The notes under the pieces: generated by a model
Told to the model about the DNA's origin: nothing
Databases searched by the model: none
The model's input: the letters and a program-made list of their open reading frames with translations, nothing else
Program-made: the position numbers and the translations under genes
Part shown: in pieces, positions 55,070-63,978 of the stretch
Position numbering within the stretch: position 1 is the stretch's first letter
Layout: each line of letters begins with the position of its first letter
Assembly: GCA_016756855.1 (NCBI GenBank)
Contig: JAESPD010000001.1
Coordinates: 124,001 to 188,000 of the forward strand
From: a gamma proteobacterium endosymbiont of Lamellibrachia anaximandri
GTDB lineage: Bacteria > Pseudomonadota > Gammaproteobacteria > Chromatiales > Chromatiaceae
Length of the DNA stretch: 64,000 bases
Direction: 5' to 3'

Positions 55070-56458
55070 TTGAGCCAAACAGCATTCTCAACGCTTAAGC
55101 TGCATGCCGCACTGCTTAAAAACTTATCCTCCCTTGGTTATGAGGAGATGACACCCATACAAGCAAAGAGCCTGCCGCATATTCTGCTGGGAAAAGATGT
55201 CATTGCACAGGGGAAAACCGGCTCGGGAAAAACCGCAGCGTTCGGTCTTGGCCTGCTGGAAAAGCTCGATGTAAAGCGTTTTCGTGTGCAATCACTGGTG
55301 CTTTGTCCGACCCGTGAACTTGCCGATCAGGTTGCAAAAGAGATTCGAAGACTGGCCCGGGCTATCCACAACATCAAGGTCTTGGCGCTATGCGGCGGTG
55401 TGTCGATCGGTCCTCAGATTGGCTCACTGGAACACGGCGCCCACATCATTGTTGGGACCCCCGGACGCATAGAGGGTCATTTGAACAAAGGTACTCTGAA
55501 GCTGAATAATGTGAATATGCTCATCCTCGATGAAGCCGATCGCATGCTTGATATGGGGTTTCAGGCAGCGCTGGATGCCATCATTGATCAGACTCCCGAT
55601 CAACGCCAAACCCTGTTATTCAGCGCAACTTTTCCAGATCAAATCCAGTCTGTCGCCAAGCGCATCATGGTTAAACCCGTTATGGTGCAAGTGGCCTCCT
55701 CGCACGATAATGCCAGTATCCAGCAGCATTTTTTCAAGGTGGACAATAATGAGCACCGTTTGACCGCTCTGTGTCTGCTGCTTTTGCAACATCGCCCTGA
55801 ATCCACCTTGGTATTTTGCAATACCAAACGGGAGACCCAGGAAGTGGCTGATGAGTTACTTCATTTTGGTTTTAGCGCGCTCGCCTTGCATGGCGATCTT
55901 GAACAGAGAGATCGTGATCAAACACTGGTGCGGTTTGCCAACAAAAGCGTCTCGATTCTTGTCGCTACCGATGTCGCTGCCCGTGGTCTGGATATTGATG
56001 CGCTGGATGCTGTAATTAATTACCACATAGCTCACGAGTCTGAAGGTCATGTTCACCGTATTGGTCGCACGGGTCGAGCTGGAAGCAAAGGAACTGCGTA
56101 CTCTTTGTACAGTGAAAAAGAGAGTTACAAGGTCGCTTCGCTGGATGCAAATGTAGACCCGATTTTAGATAGTGAATCTTTGCCGCCGCTCAGTTTGTTG
56201 GAAGAACCGGCAATGAAACCCTCTATGGCTACCCTGCAAATTGACGGCGGTAAAAAGCAAAAAGTGCGGCCTGGGGATATTCTGGGTGCTTTAACCGGAA
56301 AAAACGGCATTGCAGGGAAACAGGTCGGGAAGATTCAAATTTTTGATAACTGGGCATATGTGGCCGTTAGTCAGGACGTTGTTCAACCGGCACTGAAAAA
56401 ATTAGGCGAAGGAAAATTGAAGGGACGTTCGTTTCGGGTCAGGCTGATTCATGGCTAG
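55070..56458 (+). CDS. dbpA: ATP-dependent RNA helicase DbpA
   Basis: 462 residues (E. coli 457). DEAD-box helicase with Q-motif, Walker A AQGKTGSGKTAAFGLGLL, PTRELADQVA, DEAD in LILDEADRMLDMGFQ, SAT, RGLDIDALDAVINY and HRIGRTGRAG, then the DbpA-specific C-terminal RRM (about 385-460: GDILGALTGKNGIAGKQVGKIQIFDNWAYVAV) that binds 23S rRNA hairpin 92 in large-subunit assembly. TTG start supported by AGGA upstream; no ATG occurs before the Q-motif. Confidence 0.97.
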   Translation: MSQTAFSTLKLHAALLKNLSSLGYEEMTPIQAKSLPHILLGKDVIAQGKTGSGKTAAFGLGLLEKLDVKRFRVQSLVLCPTRELADQVAKEIRRLARAIHNIKVLALCGGVSIGPQIGSLEHGAHIIVGTPGRIEGHLNKGTLKLNNVNMLILDEADRMLDMGFQAALDAIIDQTPDQRQTLLFSATFPDQIQSVAKRIMVKPVMVQVASSHDNASIQQHFFKVDNNEHRLTALCLLLLQHRPESTLVFCNTKRETQEVADELLHFGFSALALHGDLEQRDRDQTLVRFANKSVSILVATDVAARGLDIDALDAVINYHIAHESEGHVHRIGRTGRAGSKGTAYSLYSEKESYKVASLDANVDPILDSESLPPLSLLEEPAMKPSMATLQIDGGKKQKVRPGDILGALTGKNGIAGKQVGKIQIFDNWAYVAVSQDVVQPALKKLGEGKLKGRSFRVRLIHG

Positions 56459-56493
56459 TCGGCAGGGTATTGGCGGAGTGACCCAATCTCTCC

Positions 56494-56769
56494 TCAGGCG
56501 ACCTTGATCCTTACCACATTCATCACTTCAAGCTCTATTCCGGCAACTATCTTGATTCCCGGGTAGTAGGTCAGGTTGACCTGTTGGCCGGCGATGTTCT
56601 TGTATCTCCGTTTGCGTTTGTAGCTGAAGGGAACCTCATGTCCCTCCACCATCAGCGTGTTGATAATCCACTCACCCTCGTCCCGCTGCACATGAGAGAC
56701 CACCTTGAGCATATCGGAGTGAACGAGCTTTGCGTGCCGCTTGAGCAGTTTTTCCGGATCGGATTGCAT
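56494..56769 (-). CDS. Conserved hypothetical protein, about 91 aa
   Basis: About 91 residues, basic and beta-rich (HVQRDEGEWIINTLMVEGHEVPFSYKRKRRYKNIAGQQVNLTYYPG). No signal peptide or membrane segment. I recognise it only as a type of small proteobacterial protein of unknown role. The frame opens at 56811; the ATG at 56769 (MQSDPEKLLKRHAKLVH) is the better start. It is convergent with dbpA, with 35 bases between the stops. Confidence 0.75.
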   Translation of the reverse strand: MQSDPEKLLKRHAKLVHSDMLKVVSHVQRDEGEWIINTLMVEGHEVPFSYKRKRRYKNIAGQQVNLTYYPGIKIVAGIELEVMNVVRIKVA

Positions 56770-56944
56770 GAGGTTTCTCCTCCATAGCCGGCAAGGCCGG
56801 ATTCCGTCCACTATTATCCGCTATGAAACGCAGGAGTCACTATATACTTGCCAGGTGTGGACGCCTTGAATTTCCTGTCTACACTTAACCTACAGGAAAG
56901 TCATTCACGCCTTTTTCCCGCTCGTCACAAGGAGTCTGTTGGTT

Positions 56945-58246
56945 ATGGGTGGATCATTCAGTCACTCTCATACTCGAATCGTCATCGGACTCTATCTGGT
57001 CTCCTGGTATATCGCCGCCTGCGTGTTTGGAGTGATGTATGCGGGTGGCGCCTTTGTGAGCAAAATGGCCGACACACCGGTTGCCCAGGTAGTGGTATCC
57101 GATCAGGCCAAGAATCAGGGGAGTGTTGTTACAGACCAGGGTAAAGATAGCGAAAATACAAGAATGATGAGTGCCGTACTGGGCGTTGTGCTTTTTGGCG
57201 CCTTGGGCAGTGTGGTCACTGCAACCATAGAATTTACCAAGACCAGTCATATGAGCCGCACGGCATCCTGGTACTACCTTTCCCCCTTCATGGGAATGTT
57301 TCTCGCCGGTTTTTTCTTTATCGGGATACGGGCCGGACTGCTAACTTTGGCGGGTGCCGAAAGCCAGAAGGATCAGATCACCAACATGAATTTTTATTTC
57401 TTTGTTGCAGTGGTATCGGGGCTTTTTTCGGAAACCGCCTACCGGAAGCTGGAGGATGTGGCAAATACCCTATTCTCTCTTTCTAATGGATCCGCAGCGG
57501 AGATGGCAAGGCAGCAACCCGTTCAGGCTCAGAGAATGAACAGTTATGAGATGGTGGTGGCTGATCACGGCAAACTGCAGGAGATCTTCAGGTTGAGATA
57601 CGAATCATTGGTCAGTTTTAAGGGGATAGATGTTCTGGGGGCAGACCATGAAGCGAAGATCCTGACAGACGATCTGGATGCCGTGTCGATTAATTTTGCC
57701 AGTTATCGGGGTGATCGGCCCCTTGCCTCCCTGAGAAATACGGCTTACAGCCAACCGGTGTTCATGCTCCATTCGGGTTGTACCCTGACGAGCCTGTTTC
57801 GCCGCTTGGAATTGCCCCTGCCACCTGCGGAACTTATGCTGAAGTCCAGCTCAACCTCCAGGTTAGCGGTGACTGCGGATGATGAGTTTTCCACCGCTCA
57901 GAAATGGCGATTGATCGAAAAGCTTGCGGTCTACACTTACTGTTTTTCGATAAAGACAGCCACCTGTGTGGACTGGATTACCGTGGCTGACAAGCATCTC
58001 TCCCGTGTCTTTCAGAAATATGGGTACAGGGTGCTTGCCACGGAAATCTATAATGCTGAGACAAAACAGGACGTTGAGCTCCTCTACCTGTTGTTGCGGG
58101 ATTTCGCTTATCTGCGAGACAAGAATTCGATTTTTATCGAATGCATGCATGAAGATGTGCAGCAGGATGATCAACTGGATCAACTGAAGGCGTTGATCGG
58201 TGACTACGGCAAGGCGCTACAGCAGGCAGGCTATCAGGTCCCTTGA
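56945..58246 (+). CDS. Membrane-anchored protein with FeeM/LuxI-like N-acyltransferase domain
   Basis: About 433 residues. N-terminal half has four hydrophobic helices (about 12-38, 70-95, 108-132, 142-160). The C-terminal half (about 190-430) has the layout of N-acyl amino acid synthase FeeM and autoinducer-synthase-like GNAT proteins: KLQEIFRLRYESLVSFKGI, SRLAVTADDEFSTAQKWRLI and DWITVADKHLSRVFQKYGYRV. Such enzymes use acyl-ACP or acyl-CoA. The membrane part is unusual. TTG at 56939 opens the frame; the ATG at 56945 has AAGGAG ten bases before it. The catalytic assignment is inferred from pattern, not proven. Confidence 0.7.
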   Translation: MGGSFSHSHTRIVIGLYLVSWYIAACVFGVMYAGGAFVSKMADTPVAQVVVSDQAKNQGSVVTDQGKDSENTRMMSAVLGVVLFGALGSVVTATIEFTKTSHMSRTASWYYLSPFMGMFLAGFFFIGIRAGLLTLAGAESQKDQITNMNFYFFVAVVSGLFSETAYRKLEDVANTLFSLSNGSAAEMARQQPVQAQRMNSYEMVVADHGKLQEIFRLRYESLVSFKGIDVLGADHEAKILTDDLDAVSINFASYRGDRPLASLRNTAYSQPVFMLHSGCTLTSLFRRLELPLPPAELMLKSSSTSRLAVTADDEFSTAQKWRLIEKLAVYTYCFSIKTATCVDWITVADKHLSRVFQKYGYRVLATEIYNAETKQDVELLYLLLRDFAYLRDKNSIFIECMHEDVQQDDQLDQLKALIGDYGKALQQAGYQVP

Positions 58247-58276
58247 AACCCGACAGCCCTCTCAGGATCGCGCCTC

Positions 58277-59305
58277 TTAACCCTTTTCCAACCGCCGTTT
58301 TTTTGCTGCGGCGCCATACTCGAAAGAGTCTGAAAAGAGGTGCTCTTCACTCAGTCCGTGTGCGAGGAAGGTCTCCTTTCCCGCCTGGATCATGGGTGGT
58401 GGACCGCTCATGTAGAGTTCGTGGCCGCTCAGATCCGGGGTGTCCCTGATTACCTGGTCATGTACCCAGCCGTTTTTTCCTTCCCAATCCGTATCGGGTT
58501 CAGAGAGGACCGGTGTGTAGCTGAAGTTGGCATGCTCCCGCGCCCAGGCTTCCGGCATCTCAGGCAGATAGAGATCCTGTTTGGCGCGAACCCCCCAGTA
58601 GAGGTGCATGGGTCGATCGATGCCGATCTCGAAGGCGTGTTCGATAATGCCTTTCAACGGCGCAAAGCCGGTACCACCCCCCATGAAGATAATGGGTCGG
58701 GATGACTCCTCGCGCAGAAAGTAACTGCCCAGGGGGGCCTCCAGCCGCAAAATGGTCTTCTCCTCCATGCCGTCGAAGAGGAAATCGGTGAAAGAGCCAC
58801 CAGCAATATGGCGAATGTGCAGTTCGATATAGTCGTCGTTGTGCGGTGCATTGGCGATGGAGAACGCCCGTTTGCTACCATCTTCAAGAATGAAATTGAG
58901 ATATTGTCCGGCCAGAAACTGCAGTCGCTCGCCTTCCGGAAGTTTAAGGTAGAGACGGATCACGTCATCGTTCAGATGCTCGATCTTATCCACTCGGCAG
59001 GGAAACTCGCGAATTTCGATATCCGCCGCCTCGACGATCTCTTTTGACTCCAGACGGATATCAGTGGAAGGTATCGCCTTGCAGGTCAGGCAGCTGTTTT
59101 CAGGCAGTTCCTCCAGTGCCGGCGGGGTGCCGTCTGCATAGCTCACGTCACCTTCGAGCAGCGTACTTTTGCACTCTCCGCAAAAACCGTTACGGCAGCC
59201 GTATGTGAGGTTGACCCCCTGTCTTACGGCTGCGTCCAGGATGCTTTCGTCAGCATCCACGCTGAATTCGTGACCGCTGGGCTCGACGTGAACTTTGAAA
59301 CTCAT
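58277..59305 (-). CDS. 2Fe-2S ferredoxin-NAD(P)H reductase (CDP-6-deoxy-delta-3,4-glucoseen reductase-like)
   Basis: 342 residues. Plant-type ferredoxin domain with Cys37, Cys42, Cys45 and Cys75 (YGCRNGFCGECKST ... CLTC), then an FAD-binding domain (GQYLNFILEDGSKRAFSIANAP) and an NAD-binding domain (IIFMGGGTGFAPLKGI). Databases often label this group AscD/RfbI-like; in proteobacteria it commonly occurs near ubiD and is a general flavin reductase. Electron acceptor unknown. Confidence 0.9.
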   Translation of the reverse strand: MSFKVHVEPSGHEFSVDADESILDAAVRQGVNLTYGCRNGFCGECKSTLLEGDVSYADGTPPALEELPENSCLTCKAIPSTDIRLESKEIVEAADIEIREFPCRVDKIEHLNDDVIRLYLKLPEGERLQFLAGQYLNFILEDGSKRAFSIANAPHNDDYIELHIRHIAGGSFTDFLFDGMEEKTILRLEAPLGSYFLREESSRPIIFMGGGTGFAPLKGIIEHAFEIGIDRPMHLYWGVRAKQDLYLPEMPEAWAREHANFSYTPVLSEPDTDWEGKNGWVHDQVIRDTPDLSGHELYMSGPPPMIQAGKETFLAHGLSEEHLFSDSFEYGAAAKKRRLEKG

Positions 59306-59418
59306 GGGATTCCTTGGTATTGAGTAGAGCCTGAATCTACGAATTCAGGCAAGAAAACAGTGAACAAATAATTCTCGCCTATTTTAGTCAGGAATTAAAC
59401 CTGAGAGTTGATTGGGTA

Positions 59419-60312
59419 ATGCAGAAAGTCACAATTGTGGGTTGCGGAGACATTGGTCACCGGGTTGCGCTTCGTTTGCCGGTGCAGGGGTCGAGTCTCT
59501 CCTGTTGGGTGAGGAGCCGTGCCAGTGCCCGGAAGCTTCAGGGGTTGGGGTTGGCTTCCGTGGCAGTTGATCTGGATGATCCTGCGATTTCCCTTCCTGT
59601 CGTTGCGGGCCATTCACTTTTCTATTTTGCCCCTCCGCCGGGTAGCGGTGTCGAAGATATGCGGGTGGCGGCGCTGATTCGGGCACTGACTGATAGCGGG
59701 CATCCACAACGGGTGGTCTACCTGAGCACCTCAGGCGTTTATGGTGACTGTGATGGGGAGTGGGTGGATGAACAGCGCCCCCCCTCACCCAGGGCCGAGC
59801 GGGCCTGGCGTCGACTGGATGCTGAACGGCGCTGGCGTGAATGGAGTCTATCGAGTGGTGGCGAACTGGTGATTCTCCGGGTGGCCGGGATCTACGGTTC
59901 GGGCAAACTGCCGCTAAAGCGGTTGCAGTCAGGGGCGCCGATGGTGGCGGAAACTGACTCGCCCATAACCAACCACATCCATTCCCTGGATCTGGTGGCT
60001 GTCTGCCTGGCGGCAATGGCGCGGGGACGTTCTGGTGAGGTCTACAATGTCAGTGATGGTCACCCCGGCACTATGGCTGCCTACTTTAACCAAGTGGCGG
60101 ACTTTCTTGGGCTTGCCCGCCCTCCGACTATCTCTCTGGCAGAGGCGAAGCGGCGGTTGTCCCCTGGCATGCTCTCCTATCTGGCAGAGTCCCGACGGCT
60201 GAGTAATCGCAAAATGGTCGAGGAGTTGGATGTCAGCCTGCGCTACCCCACTCTGGCAGAGGGGTTGCCTGCCTCGCTGGATGACAAGGAAGCTGGTAAT
60301 AATCAGGGCTGA
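59419..60312 (+). CDS. SDR-type NAD(P)-dependent epimerase/dehydratase family protein (YeeZ-like)
   Basis: 297 residues. Extended SDR Rossmann start VTIVGCGDIGHRVALRL, then YLSTSGVYGDCDGEWVDE, and VLRVAGIYGSGKLPLKRL. No classical YxxxK catalytic pair is obvious (the region has AERAWRRLDAER), as in the atypical YeeZ group. Substrate unknown. Divergent from the reductase gene with 113 bases between. Confidence 0.82.
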   Translation: MQKVTIVGCGDIGHRVALRLPVQGSSLSCWVRSRASARKLQGLGLASVAVDLDDPAISLPVVAGHSLFYFAPPPGSGVEDMRVAALIRALTDSGHPQRVVYLSTSGVYGDCDGEWVDEQRPPSPRAERAWRRLDAERRWREWSLSSGGELVILRVAGIYGSGKLPLKRLQSGAPMVAETDSPITNHIHSLDLVAVCLAAMARGRSGEVYNVSDGHPGTMAAYFNQVADFLGLARPPTISLAEAKRRLSPGMLSYLAESRRLSNRKMVEELDVSLRYPTLAEGLPASLDDKEAGNNQG

Positions 60313-60688
60313 AAAACGTTGTCAGGATACTTTACAGTCGTTCGAACCCCCTGAGTTTACCTGTCATTGCTCTAACGTATTAATAAACAAGGACTTGATG
60401 TTTTTTTCCGTAGAAAGCCCTCAAGCCTTCTCTATGGTTTCCCCCGAAAAAACTGTCGGATTCTTTTACACGTTTGCTTGCCAGTCCAGTGCTGAAATCC
60501 ATAACCGTTTGAATAAAAAAGAAAATAATTATATGGCATGGTGCTTGCTGATAGTTATGTCAAGGCTTTTAGCCGAGTTTGGATAGACAATCTGAATCGT
60601 TATCCAAATGAAGTGACGGAAAGCATTAGGCCGCCGACCCGCCGTTTCAGATGGTTTGAATTGGAATTGTGCTTGAAAAAATAATAAT
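60313..60688. other. AT-rich intergenic region without clear gene
   Basis: About 375 bases after the SDR gene. One open frame (60401-60586, MFFSVESPQAFSMVSPEKTV) could be translated but shows no family similarity or ribosome site; I do not call it. AT-rich composition and several TTGAAT-type boxes (60656-60666) suggest promoter sequence for the leader that follows. Confidence 0.4.
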
Positions 60689-60752
60689 CCGTCGGAGGAC
60701 GGGATCTACGTAGTAAACTACAGCTATACGGTTTCCGTATAGCTTTTTTTTT
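60689..60752 (+). ncRNA. Structured leader or small RNA ending in a strong intrinsic terminator
   Basis: Three adjacent hairpins on the plus strand: CCGTC-GGAG-GACGG (60689-60702), GTAGT-AA-ACTAC (60710-60721) and AGCTATACGG-TTT-CCGTATAGCT (60722-60744), the last followed by eight T. Only 30 bases separate the terminator from the ATG of the next gene, with the ribosome site in between, so no independent promoter fits there. Either the gene is controlled by attenuation or the region ends a small RNA. No known riboswitch class is recognised. Confidence 0.55.
60722..60752 (+). terminator. Rho-independent terminator within the 60783 gene leader
   Basis: Perfect 10-bp stem (AGCTATACGG / CCGTATAGCT), three-base loop and a T8 tract: the strongest intrinsic terminator in the window. 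Confidence 0.85.
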
Positions 60753-60782
60753 GTCCGATTATTCGTTAGGAGTAGAAACGCG

Positions 60783-61394
60783 ATGTTAAACAAGTGGATC
60801 GCCACCGGCGTGTTGCTTATGGGGATGGTCCAGTCCCAGGCATGGGCGGCTGATAGTGAAGGGAAGTTTTCTGTCAGAAGTATGGGTTTGGCTACCTGCA
60901 GTCAATATGTAGAGGAGAAGGCCAAAGCCGAGGGTAAATACGCTGCATTTTTGGGTTGGATGGAGGGATATCTGACGGCGACCAGCCAATATGCCAAAGA
61001 TACCTACGATGTCGTTCCCTGGGGCAATGCCGTCTATCTTGGCACGATGCTGGCAGTGCATTGCAAAGCCAATCCGGAGCAGCGTTTCTATGTGGCGGTA
61101 GCCAGTCTGGCCAGAGCCATGCAGAGTAATCGCATCGTCTCCCTGTCACCGGTGGTGGAGGCAAAGAATGGTGAGCACAAGGCTTATCTTTATAAAGAGG
61201 TTTTGGAGAGGTTGCAGACCTGGCTGAAAGAGAACAAATACTACGATGGGGCCATTGATGGCGCATACGGAAACAAGATGCGGGATGCGATCATCAAGTT
61301 CCAGAAGACAATCGGGCTGGATGAGACCGGCGTGCCTGATCAGCTGCTATTACACAGAGCCTTACTGCAGAGCCAGGCAGAGAAGGCTAAATAG
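60783..61394 (+). CDS. Secreted peptidoglycan-binding-domain protein
   Basis: 203 residues: signal peptide (cleaved near AWA-AD), an N-terminal domain (about 30-130) with two cysteines (ATCSQYVEEK and AVHCKANPE) and GWMEGYLTATSQYA, similar in layout to small Rap1a/Tai- or HdeA-like periplasmic domains, and a C-terminal PG_binding_1 domain (about 140-195: LQTWLKENKYYDGAIDGAYGNKMRDAIIKFQKTIG). Likely periplasmic, bound to peptidoglycan. TTAGGAG precedes the ATG. Its leader holds an intrinsic terminator, so expression may be attenuated. The stop codon is part of an inverted-repeat element. Confidence 0.82.
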   Translation: MLNKWIATGVLLMGMVQSQAWAADSEGKFSVRSMGLATCSQYVEEKAKAEGKYAAFLGWMEGYLTATSQYAKDTYDVVPWGNAVYLGTMLAVHCKANPEQRFYVAVASLARAMQSNRIVSLSPVVEAKNGEHKAYLYKEVLERLQTWLKENKYYDGAIDGAYGNKMRDAIIKFQKTIGLDETGVPDQLLLHRALLQSQAEKAK

Positions 61395-61537
61395 TGTCTA
61401 TCCGGAAACCAATAACCGTAGCCCGGATGGAGCTTGCGTAATCCGGGAACAGACGATGAATTAGCCACTTATCTCCCCGGATTCCGCTGCGCTTCAGCCG
61501 GGCTACAATTATTCATCTGTTTTCCGGACGGACACTA
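61392..61537. repeat. MITE-like inverted-repeat element 1 with nested REP
   Basis: Outer ends TAGTGTCTATCCGGAAAC (61392-61409) and GTTTTCCGGACGGACACTA (61519-61537) are inverted copies. Between them lies a second palindromic pair, GTAGCCCGGATGGAGCTTGC ... GCTTCAGCCGGGCTAC (61418-61506), of the common REP type. The left end supplies the stop codon of the peptidoglycan-binding protein. A related element with the same ends is at 62309-62482. Confidence 0.65.
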
Positions 61538-61626
61538 AATAACCCGTTTTTTCTGTTTGGATGAGCGCTGGTTAGCGAGAGCCGGTATTGCCGCCCCGAT
61601 GGCTGTAGCTTCGGGGCGGTTCTATA

Positions 61627-62259
61627 TCAGATCTCGATATCGAGCCAGTCGAGCAAATCATCCCACAGGATGACATCCTGATAGACCTGTGAGGGCGCCA
61701 GTTCGAAAATGCCCAAACCCCGCTCAGCCGACTGGATGTAATTTTTGCTCTCTCGCAGATGGGTGATCACCGGCACTTTGAGGTGGCCGAGAAATTTTTC
61801 CAATTCATGGTAGATGATGGTCTTTTCATGTACCCGGTTGGCGACGATACCGATTCGGGTCTGATGCCGGGAGACACGACCGCTGCTCAGGAGTTCTTCC
61901 AGAAAGCGGCTGCAGGCCCGGATGTCGATGGGTGAGGGCAGTACCGGCAGGACCAGGGTATCCACTCGCTTCAACATCTTGTTGATCGCCTTGCCATGGG
62001 TGCCGGCCGGGGCGTCCATGATCAGCAGGTCGGTTCCTTTCTTTGTCCTGATGGGTTCGCCGGTGGCATCGATCGCCTGGATATCAGGGATGCCCTCATA
62101 GTCCTGACGCGCCTCCAGCCAGTCCAGGGAGGATCTCTGGGGATCGAAATCGGCTAGCGCCACCTTGAGGCCTTCGTCGGCGTACCAAGTGGCGAGATTG
62201 GTGGCCAGTGTGGTTTTGCCACATCCACCCTTGGCATTCATCAGCATGACGGTGCGCAT
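61627..62259 (-). CDS. ParA/MinD-family ATPase (orphan)
   Basis: 210 residues. Deviant Walker A KGGCGKTT (MNAKGGCGKTTLATNLA), switch I LADFDPQRSSLDWLEAR and LLIMDAPAGTHG. Similar to small ParA-like proteins of the VirC1/ParF or cellulose-associated type that act alone or with a distant partner. No ParB or centromere-like repeats are nearby. The frame opens at 62295; the ATG at 62259 gives the normal N-terminus. It is flanked on both sides by related inverted-repeat elements. Confidence 0.87.
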   Translation of the reverse strand: MRTVMLMNAKGGCGKTTLATNLATWYADEGLKVALADFDPQRSSLDWLEARQDYEGIPDIQAIDATGEPIRTKKGTDLLIMDAPAGTHGKAINKMLKRVDTLVLPVLPSPIDIRACSRFLEELLSSGRVSRHQTRIGIVANRVHEKTIIYHELEKFLGHLKVPVITHLRESKNYIQSAERGLGIFELAPSQVYQDVILWDDLLDWLDIEI

Positions 62260-62308
62260 GGCGAGTTTCCTAATGGTCGTTGGACGGATTACCACTTCGA
62301 ATTGTAGC

Positions 62309-62482
62309 TAGTGTCTGTCCAGAAACCCATATCTAACCACAAAGATCACGAAGAGCATGAAGGTAACAAATTGATTAACAATAAATTATCTTTCGGCAAC
62401 TGCTCCTTGCGTTGCTCTACCTCCTGCATCCATGCAGTCGTGTGTGCTTCGTGGTTAAAACAGTGTTTCTGGACGAACACTT
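62309..62482. repeat. MITE-like inverted-repeat element 2
   Basis: Outer ends TAGTGTCTGTCCAGAAAC (62309-62326) and GTTTCTGGACGAACACTT (62465-62482), matching element 1 in inverted orientation. Inside are AACCACAAAGATCACGAAG and GTGCTTCGTGGTTAAAA, a second inverted pair of a type common in gammaproteobacterial intergenic repeats. No gene within. Confidence 0.65.
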
Positions 62483-62505
62483 GCTAATCCTGGGAAGGTC
62501 GGCAG

Positions 62506-63978
62506 TCAGGGTGAGTCGATGCCGAGTTCGCCCCAGATGTCGTCGACCCGCTGCTTGATCGCTTCGTTCATGAGAATTGGCGTGCCCCACTCCCGGTTTG
62601 TCTCTCCAGGCCATTTATTGGTGGCATCGAAACCGATCTTTGAACCCAGTCCAGAGACCGGCGAAGCGAAATCGAGATAGTCGATAGGGGTGTTTTCGAT
62701 CAGCGTGGTGTCCCGCACGGGATCCATACGGGTGGTCATGGCCCAGATGACGTCGTTCCAGTCGCGGGTGTTGATGTCATCGTCCACCACGATGACGAAC
62801 TTGGTGTACATGAACTGGCGCAGGAAGGACCAGACCCCCATCATCACCCGCTTGGCGTGCCCCGGATACTGCTTTTTCATGCTCACCACTGCCATGCGGT
62901 AGGAGCAGCCCTCCGGCGGCAGGTAGAAGTCGATGATCTCCGGGAACTGTTTCTGCAGGATCGGCACGAAGACCTCGTTCAGCGCCACCCCGAGGATTGC
63001 CGGTTCATCCGGTGGCCGCCCGGTATAGGTGCTGTGATAGATGGGGTCCTCACGGTGGGTAATACGCTCGATGGTGAAGACCGGAAAGCTTTCCACCTCA
63101 TTGTAGTAACCGGTGTGATCGCCGAAAGGCCCTTCGGACGCCATATCGTCCGGATGGATATGACCTTCCAGCACAAACTCTGCCGAGGCGGGTACCTGCA
63201 GGTCGGAGCCGATACACTTCACCACATCTGTGCGGCTGCCCCGCAGTAGCCCGGCGAAGGCGTATTCTGAAAGTGTGTCGGGCACCGGCGTTACCGCAGC
63301 CAGAATGGTGGCAGGATCTGCGCCCAGTGCCACGGCAATAGGGAAAGGTTCTCCCGAATGACGCTCCTGCCACTCCCGAAAATCCAGGGCGCCGCCGCGG
63401 TGGGCCAGCCAGCGCATGATGACCCGGTTGCGCCCGATGACCTGCATCCGGTAGATGCCGAGGTTCTGGCGTGACTTGTTGGGCCCACGGGTCACCACCA
63501 GTCCCCAGGTGATCAGCGGGCCGACGTCACCAGGCCAGCAGGTCTGCACCGGCAGGTCAGCCAGGTCGACGGCGTCGCCTTCAATGACCTGCGCCTGGCA
63601 GGGGGCATTGCGCTGCTCCTTCGGTGCCATATCCAATACCTTCCGGAAGATTGGCAGTTTCTGCCAAGCGTCCTTCATCCCTTTTGGCGGGTCGGGCTCT
63701 TTCAGAAAAGCCAACAGTTTGCCGACCTCCCGTAGCGCCTCAACATCATCTTCGCCCATGCCCATGGCGACCCGGTGCGGGGTGCCGAAAAGGTTTCCCA
63801 GCAGCGGATGGCGCGAGCCTTTTACATTTTCGAACAGCAGAGCAGGCCCACCAGCCCGCAGGGTGCGGTCGCAGATTTCGGTGATTTCGAGGTTGGGGTC
63901 AACCTCCAGCTGAATGCGTTTCAGTTCGCCACGGGATTCAAGTTGCCGGATAAAGTCGCGCAGATCCTGGTATTGCAT
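62506..63978 (-). CDS. ubiD: UbiD-family prenylated-FMN-dependent decarboxylase
   Basis: 490 residues (E. coli UbiD 497). Removes the carboxyl group of 3-polyprenyl-4-hydroxybenzoate in ubiquinone synthesis. [57 protein letters not shown] and [16 protein letters not shown] are the family landmarks. UbiX (prFMN synthase) is not in the window. Complete; its start is 22 bases from the right edge. It ends at 62506, next to the inverted-repeat element. Confidence 0.97.
   Translation of the reverse strand: MQYQDLRDFIRQLESRGELKRIQLEVDPNLEITEICDRTLRAGGPALLFENVKGSRHPLLGNLFGTPHRVAMGMGEDDVEALREVGKLLAFLKEPDPPKGMKDAWQKLPIFRKVLDMAPKEQRNAPCQAQVIEGDAVDLADLPVQTCWPGDVGPLITWGLVVTRGPNKSRQNLGIYRMQVIGRNRVIMRWLAHRGGALDFREWQERHSGEPFPIAVALGADPATILAAVTPVPDTLSEYAFAGLLRGSRTDVVKCIGSDLQVPASAEFVLEGHIHPDDMASEGPFGDHTGYYNEVESFPVFTIERITHREDPIYHSTYTGRPPDEPAILGVALNEVFVPILQKQFPEIIDFYLPPEGCSYRMAVVSMKKQYPGHAKRVMMGVWSFLRQFMYTKFVIVVDDDINTRDWNDVIWAMTTRMDPVRDTTLIENTPIDYLDFASPVSGLGSKIGFDATNKWPGETNREWGTPILMNEAIKQRVDDIWGELGIDSP

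Noticed and set aside
60401-60586. Open frame MFFSVESPQAFSMVSPEKTV between the SDR and peptidoglycan-binding genes
   Set aside because: No ribosome site, no family similarity, AT-rich and not supported by any coupling; more likely chance.
61627-62259. Plasmid or phage partition system around ParA
   Set aside because: No ParB, no centromere-like iterons and no replication gene; only an orphan ParA.
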